Source: Mariprofundaceae bacterium (lineage in GTDB: Bacteria > Pseudomonadota > Zetaproteobacteria > Mariprofundales > Mariprofundaceae). Taken from it: DNA of 18,659 nucleotides. Where the stretch lies: NCBI GenBank assembly GCA_030950825.1, contig JAUZQT010000169.1, forward strand, positions 1 through 18,659, given 5' to 3'. The position numbers were made by a program, and so were the translations under genes. The notes beneath the pieces are model-generated. The model was not told the DNA's origin. It was given only the letters and a program-made list of their open reading frames with translations, and did not search any database. Positions 14,597-18,659 of the stretch are shown here, in pieces (position 1 is the first letter of the stretch; every line of letters starts with the position of its first letter).

Positions 14597-16060
14597 ATGG
14601 CAAATGTGACACTCCCATTCCCATTCCCGCAGCATTTGGAATTGATACTGCCAGAAATGATTATCGCCGTAATGGCGATGGCTTTGTTGATGTGGGACAT
14701 CTTTTTACCGAAATCTAAAAAGAATTGGATTGCATACGCAACCATCGCCACATGCATGGTAACAGCTTACGCTACGATTCTGCTAACCCCTGCAGCTTCT
14801 ATGACCACTTTCTATGGTTATTTTGTGATGGATCCATTCGCATCATTTGCCAAATTATTGATGTTGGTAGCAACCGTGTTTGCGGTGATTCTATCCTTGG
14901 ATTATATGAAAGATGAAGAGTATTTGGGTGAGTATTATTGCCTGATGCTCTTTGCACTGCTGGGTATGATGTTGATGGTTTCATCGAATAACTTCGTTAC
15001 AATGTACCTTGGTTTGGAGTTGATGGCTCTAAGTGTTTATGTATTAGTGGGCTATCAGCGTGATGTGCTGCGCTCATCAGAAGCCGCCTTGAAATATTTT
15101 ATTCTTGGCGCCTTATCCTCAGGTATGCTGTTATACGGTATTACTTTCCTGTATGGCGTTACTACAAGCTTTGACTTTGCGACAATTGGCACACGCTTGG
15201 TGGATGCCAACGACTCTGCCCATGGCGTTGTTATGTTGGGTATGGTTTTTGTGTTGGCAGGTTTGGCATTCAAAGTTTCGATTGCCCCTTTCCACATGTG
15301 GACGCCCGACACCTATGAAGGTGCCCCCACACCTGTTACAGCCTTTATTTCGGTAGCACCAAAGGTTGCAGGGTTTGTTGTTTTTATGCGTGTGCTGCAT
15401 GATGTTTTACCTGCGGTTCAGGCTGACTATACCATGATCCTCGTGTTTCTGGCAGCACTGAGCATTATTATTGGTAATGTCGCTGCGATTGCGCAGCGCA
15501 ATATCAAACGTATGTTGGCTTACTCAACAATTGGTCATGTGGGTTTTGTCTTGTTGGGCTTGATTGCGGCGAATGAAGCTGGCTATGCGGGCGCATTGGT
15601 TTACTTAACCGTTTATTTATTTATGAACATGGGTGTGTTTGCGATTATCATTTTGATGCGCCGTGATGGTATACAGGGTGAACTACTGGATGATTTTTCA
15701 GGCCTATCCAAGGTTCGTCCAGGCTATGCACTGGCCATGGGCTTATTATTATTCTCCTTGGCTGGAATTCCATTTTTGGGTGGTTTCTGGGCGAAATATG
15801 TGGTGATTATGGCTGCTATTGAAGCTGACCACCTGTATTTGGCCATATTGGCAATTATTTTCTCAGTGGTTGGTTGTTTCTATTATTTGCGCGTTATAAA
15901 ATACATGTACTTTGATGATGCCCGTGTTGACTTTAATTTTATCGAAAGTTCGCTGATGAAGATAGCAGTGGCGGTAACTGCTGTGGCAGTTACGGTGATT
16001 GGCTTATATCCAGATCCTGTGATACAGATTTGCAAACAGGCATTGGTCGGCTTGATCTAA
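14597..16060 (+). CDS. nuoN: NADH-quinone oxidoreductase subunit N (antiporter-like)
   Basis: The 487-aa antiporter-like pump subunit (ND2 homologue) has about 14 hydrophobic helices. LGLELMALSVYVLVGYQRD holds the key helix 5 glutamate, with RSSEAALKYFILGALSSGML after it. KVSIAPFHMWTPDTYEGAPT followed by PVTAFISVAPKVAGFVVFMR is the helix 7-8 core, and RNIKRMLAYSTIGHVGFVLL is also conserved. GAGG sits nine bases before the ATG. It ends the nuo set: 66 bases of spacer follow before the NUDIX gene, with a TTATGCATAA palindrome (16067-16076) but no convincing terminator, so read-through into the two following genes is plausible. Confidence 0.96.
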   Translation: MANVTLPFPFPQHLELILPEMIIAVMAMALLMWDIFLPKSKKNWIAYATIATCMVTAYATILLTPAASMTTFYGYFVMDPFASFAKLLMLVATVFAVILSLDYMKDEEYLGEYYCLMLFALLGMMLMVSSNNFVTMYLGLELMALSVYVLVGYQRDVLRSSEAALKYFILGALSSGMLLYGITFLYGVTTSFDFATIGTRLVDANDSAHGVVMLGMVFVLAGLAFKVSIAPFHMWTPDTYEGAPTPVTAFISVAPKVAGFVVFMRVLHDVLPAVQADYTMILVFLAALSIIIGNVAAIAQRNIKRMLAYSTIGHVGFVLLGLIAANEAGYAGALVYLTVYLFMNMGVFAIIILMRRDGIQGELLDDFSGLSKVRPGYALAMGLLLFSLAGIPFLGGFWAKYVVIMAAIEADHLYLAILAIIFSVVGCFYYLRVIKYMYFDDARVDFNFIESSLMKIAVAVTAVAVTVIGLYPDPVIQICKQALVGLI

Positions 16061-16126
16061 GCCGCATTATGCATAAATACTGCAACCTATCTGTCCACGC
16101 AAAAACTGGGCTAATAGAGTTCTCTC

Positions 16127-16741
16127 ATGAGCCATACGAACTATATTTCCTCAATGGATTATAAACTAAAATCAAAGCGCCCCTTACACAGAGGCTTTTT
16201 TCACTTAGATAGCTATAGCATTGAGCATGAACGCTTTGATGGCGGCACACTTCATATTGAACGCGAGCATCTAGAACGTGGCAATGCTGTTGCTGTGTTA
16301 TTGTACGATGCCGAATCAGATGATGTTTTATTGATTGAGCAATTTCGCATTGGTGCAGCCGTACGCAAGGACAATGCATGGCTGATTGAAGTGGTTGCAG
16401 GCATGATTGATGAAGGCGAAGATGCTCAAGCTGCAGGGCGCCGTGAGGCAATTGAAGAGGCGGGTTATGCTCCCACAAGCATGCAGTTTCTCGGAAAGTA
16501 TTACACAACACCTGGCGGATCATCCGAACACATCACCTTGTTCTTAGGGCTTGTTAATCGCCATGAACCAATCGGTGGTGGCGGTGGTATGGCGTGTGAG
16601 CATGAAGATATTCGCCATTTTTGGCTGCCCCGAGCGCAGGCAATGCAATGGATTTTCAATGGCCGAATAAATTCGGGTGCGCCGATGCTAGCGCTGCTAT
16701 TGGCATTTTCTGATAGAGTTAGTGCTTGCAGGGAGGGCTAA
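16127..16741 (+). CDS. nudF: NUDIX hydrolase, probable ADP-ribose pyrophosphatase
   Basis: The 204-aa protein has a perfect NUDIX box at 92-114 (G92-x5-E98-x7-R106-E107-A-I-E110-E111-A-G113-Y114), which binds the catalytic Mg2+. Pro129 in YTTPGGSSEHI lies 15 residues after the box, a recognised hallmark of ADP-ribose pyrophosphatases, and GMACEHEDIRHFWL supplies the late conserved glutamates. Such enzymes split ADP-ribose into AMP and ribose 5-phosphate in the cytoplasm, removing a reactive product of NAD turnover. The ATG at 16127 has only a weak AGAG upstream; ATG 16154 (MDYKLKSKRPL) is an alternative. It lies 66 bp after nuoN and 4 bp before the next gene. GDP-mannose or other sugar-nucleotide substrates cannot be excluded. 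Confidence 0.88.
   Translation: MSHTNYISSMDYKLKSKRPLHRGFFHLDSYSIEHERFDGGTLHIEREHLERGNAVAVLLYDAESDDVLLIEQFRIGAAVRKDNAWLIEVVAGMIDEGEDAQAAGRREAIEEAGYAPTSMQFLGKYYTTPGGSSEHITLFLGLVNRHEPIGGGGGMACEHEDIRHFWLPRAQAMQWIFNGRINSGAPMLALLLAFSDRVSACREG
16731..16737 (+). promoter_or_regulatory. ribosome binding site fixing the start of the next gene
   Basis: GGGAGGG, within the last codons of the NUDIX gene, lies eight bases before GTG 16746. It favours that start over the in-frame GTG at 16722. Confidence 0.55.
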
Positions 16742-16745
16742 AAAA

Positions 16746-17396
16746 GTGGGCATTCACGTGGGCAACAAACACAATGACCAACTGGGTCTCTGGATGTTTA
16801 TTGCTGTCATTATTATTACGACGGCTGTTTTCCTCTGGACAAGCGCACACTACCAACGAGACAATGCATCACTTGATACCCATGTTGATGCACAGGGTCA
16901 ACTGCATGTATTGGGCATTACTTTGGCTCAAACAAGCTTAAAACAAGCCGAAAATATACTTCAAAGCAAGAGTGATGTGGCATTGTATATTTATCCTCAA
17001 AAACACGAAAAAGAAGGGCGTAAATTGGAAGCCTTCTTCCCTGCGATTGCGGATCATACAAAGGTTATCTTGTTGCTGGATATGAGTCGGCAAAACTTGG
17101 ATTTACTTGAGTCGGATGCAACAATACCACATCTATATCCGAATAATGTTGTTCGGATGAATCTTGCAGCCGATGATCGCCGTGGCTTGGATCAAGCTAT
17201 TGTGCGCGAATTAACACTGATCCCCAGTGTTGTTGTGTCCGCTGAAAATCTTAAAGCTCGCTTTGGTGAGCCCGATTTGGTGGAGTCCATGCCTACTTAT
17301 GCGGTGTATCATTATAAAAGCATAGGCTTGCAAGCTAGATTAAATAAGCAAGAGCCTCCTAGCCTGCACTTTCGCAATCCTACAAAGATGCCATAA
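16746..17396 (+). CDS. single-pass membrane protein of unknown function
   Basis: The 216-aa product has a short basic N-terminus, one strong hydrophobic helix (about 14-31) and then a soluble domain of about 185 residues that probably faces the periplasm, since no cleavage site is obvious. The soluble part begins HVLGITLAQTSLKQAENIL, contains LEAFFPAIADHTKVILLLD and RMNLAADDRRGLDQAIVREL, and ends LHFRNPTKMP. The phrasing GITLxxxxLxxAE reminds me of an uncharacterised proteobacterial family whose name I cannot give. No catalytic motif, Fe-S ligand set or lipobox is seen. The start is GTG, four bases after the NUDIX stop and preceded by GGGAGGG, so the two genes are probably cotranscribed and may share a process. 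Confidence 0.75.
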   Translation: MGIHVGNKHNDQLGLWMFIAVIIITTAVFLWTSAHYQRDNASLDTHVDAQGQLHVLGITLAQTSLKQAENILQSKSDVALYIYPQKHEKEGRKLEAFFPAIADHTKVILLLDMSRQNLDLLESDATIPHLYPNNVVRMNLAADDRRGLDQAIVRELTLIPSVVVSAENLKARFGEPDLVESMPTYAVYHYKSIGLQARLNKQEPPSLHFRNPTKMP

Positions 17397-17904
17397 AGGT
17401 CTCGAAAAAATAAAATCATTCAAATGTTGCGCTGGATAGAAGTTCGGATTCAAAGTTACGGCGACAGTTTACTAAATACACTTATTATGGGGCACTAATC
17501 CATGGCTAACCCTGCCCTTTAGGCATAAATATTACACCGGCGAGCCATCAGACGATTAGCAGCAATGCGCACTTTCACAGGCGTAGTGCTACACTAAGAA
17601 AGTACAACGAAGCAGATGACCGTCTAATGATTTGCCCAAGGGCGCTCATCAGAAGCACTAATTCTGAGTTGCAGAGCTTGCTAAGGGAGCCGTCATTGGC
17701 CTGTGCACTACGTTTCATCTTAATATTTCTGGTGAATAGGTGCAGAATTTATGGCTAAAGGGCAGGGCTAACTTATCTTACCTTGTTAAACTTAAGACGA
17801 AGAAACGGGATGCCAAAAAAGGATGAGGGTAGAAATTAAGTGTATTTAGTAAACTGTCGCCGTAATTCTTTGAAAGAATTTGGGTAATGCGATTGTTCTG
17901 AGGC
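17397..17904. other. gene-free region between two convergent genes, largely an inverted-repeat element
   Basis: This 508-bp stretch has no supportable ORF. 17397-17455 is plain AT-rich sequence with no clear terminator for the upstream gene. 17456-17865 is the inverted-repeat element described separately. At 17864-17880 a small palindrome (AATTCTTT-G-AAAGAATT) overlaps the element's right end. It could form a hairpin between the convergent genes but has no following T-run on either strand. Confidence 0.8.
17456..17865. mobile_element. 410-bp element with perfect 29-bp terminal inverted repeats (MITE-like)
   Basis: The left end 17456-17484 (starting TTACGGCGACAGTTTACT) is the exact reverse complement of the right end 17837-17865 (ending AGTAAACTGTCGCCGTAA). 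Nested inside is a second inverted pair, 17507-17530 and 17747-17770, matching at 22 of 24 positions around CCCTGCCCTTTAG. Further in are small hairpins, such as GTAG-TG-CTAC (about 17582-17591) enclosed by ACTTTC and GAAAGT, and GCCC-AA-GGGC. No transposase frame is present. The design suits a non-autonomous element mobilised in trans. The end sequence resembles repeats I associate from memory with IS200/REP-type transposases, which I could not verify. No target-site duplication is obvious. Confidence 0.65.
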
Positions 17905-18659
17905 TTACAAAGGATGAAAGCGAATGCGGTTATGTCGAAAGTTTTCAAACTGTTCACTTGGGATGTTAAAGGGTTCAGCTGCACGGATGGCTGCAATCAG
18001 CGTTTGATCCAATGCGCTATTGCCTGATGACTCAATAATTTTAACACTGAGCAAATGCCCATTACGCTGTAAAGTCATTTCTACAACAGGGTCAGGTGTA
18101 TTTTCATGGATGCCACCTGGAACCTTCCAGTGGCGCTGCACTGCCGCTTGCATCATGACAATGTATTGGTCGATTTCTTGCGTTGAAAGTTGTTTGTCCA
18201 TGAGCTCTGTAATATTTGTTTTGGCTTTTGTATGTGTTTTTCTTGGGCTATTGCGGCTTGATTCGATGGGTGCGAAAGGATCAAAATAAGGTTCTTTCTG
18301 AACCTTTTTAGGTGTGGAATTTTTGATTGTTTTTTGTTTTTCTTGTAATTTTACAACGGGTTTCTTTTTGGGTTTCGGTGTAACCTTAAGCTTTTTCTTT
18401 GTTTGTTTTTTTATTTTCTTCGGTTGATGTTTCTTAATAGTTTTTTTTATCGTTTTTTTGATCGTTTTCTTTTTCGCTGATGACTGCTGCATTTTTTTCA
18501 AGTCTTGTGCCGAAATCATACTGACTTCAATGCGTTTAATGGGCGGTGATGGCGTATACGCACTTTTCCACCATGCGACGATGATAATCACGCATGCAAT
18601 GAACACATGCGCCAAGACTGCAAACAGCAAATCCTGCTTGCAGAAAGTAGCATCACTAT
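17905..18659 (-). CDS. TolA/TonB-family envelope energy transducer, 5' end missing
   Basis: About 250 residues are visible; the frame is open to the right edge (SDATFCKQDLLFAVLAHVF), so the true start is probably just outside. A TTG at 18630 is an unlikely start. A single membrane helix near the N-terminus is followed by a long Lys-rich linker with TIKKTIKKTIKK repeats and Pro-Lys runs (KPKKKP), suited to spanning the periplasm. A C-terminal domain (about the last 85 residues) has YIVMMQAAVQRHWKVP, VVEMTLQRNGHLLSVKIIES and SSGNSALDQTLIAAIRAAEP, close to the TolA C-terminal domain. Such proteins couple the proton motive force, through TolQR or ExbBD, to outer-membrane processes. TolA is favoured over TonB, but the upstream partner genes are out of view. 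It converges on the unknown-function gene at 16746, so no tolB follows directly. Confidence 0.8.
   Translation of the reverse strand, partial: SDATFCKQDLLFAVLAHVFIACVIIIVAWWKSAYTPSPPIKRIEVSMISAQDLKKMQQSSAKKKTIKKTIKKTIKKHQPKKIKKQTKKKLKVTPKPKKKPVVKLQEKQKTIKNSTPKKVQKEPYFDPFAPIESSRNSPRKTHTKAKTNITELMDKQLSTQEIDQYIVMMQAAVQRHWKVPGGIHENTPDPVVEMTLQRNGHLLSVKIIESSGNSALDQTLIAAIRAAEPFNIPSEQFENFRHNRIRFHPL

Noticed and set aside
17501..17775. Integron attC site suggested by GGCTAAC/GTTAGCC-like strings
   Set aside because: The sequences do not fit the GTTRRRY core. The element is better explained by its perfect outer inverted repeats.
1..18659. CRISPR arrays, rRNA and tRNA genes
   Set aside because: No regularly spaced direct repeats, rRNA blocks or complete cloverleaf were seen on either strand.

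Overview
The window is dominated by one complete operon for the proton-pumping NADH:quinone oxidoreductase (respiratory complex I). Fourteen intact genes, nuoA to nuoN, occupy about 1746 to 16060 on the + strand in canonical order. They are packed with short gaps or overlaps, and nuoC and nuoD are separate genes. Subunit style (NuoA, NuoH, NuoI), a NuoG carrying the optional N7 cysteine motif, and a TolA/TonB-type envelope protein point to a Gram-negative member of the Pseudomonadota. A beta-, gamma- or zetaproteobacterium fits; I cannot resolve it further from sequence alone.

Layout. 1-180 (- strand) looks like the 5' end of a bacterial group II intron, running off the left edge. Next to it on the same strand is htpX (215-1111), a membrane zinc protease, followed by a compact hairpin. 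1112-1745 is a long divergent intergenic region between htpX and nuoA. It holds a 16-bp palindrome, a 112-bp fold-back element with perfect 22-bp terminal inverted repeats, a hairpin plus T-run, and a plausible sigma70-type promoter for nuo. After nuoN come a NUDIX ADP-ribose pyrophosphatase (16127-16741) and, 4 bp later, a single-pass membrane protein of unknown function (16746-17396). Both could be read from the nuo transcript. 17397-17904 has no gene but contains a 410-bp segment bounded by perfect 29-bp inverted repeats with a second nested inverted repeat inside, resembling a non-autonomous transposable element. On the right edge a 5'-truncated TolA/TonB-like energy transducer runs toward it on the - strand.

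How the genes work together. NuoE, NuoF and NuoG form the NADH-oxidising module. NuoB, NuoC, NuoD and NuoI pass electrons to quinone. NuoA, H, J, K, L, M and N form the membrane arm that translocates protons. All expected Fe-S cysteines are present. The NUDIX enzyme, which would hydrolyse ADP-ribose arising from NAD breakdown, is a reasonable companion to an NADH-consuming complex. The core is ordinary conserved metabolism. The unusual material lies in the non-coding DNA (intron end, two inverted-repeat elements) and in a few residue-level oddities. I found no evidence for a wholly new system.
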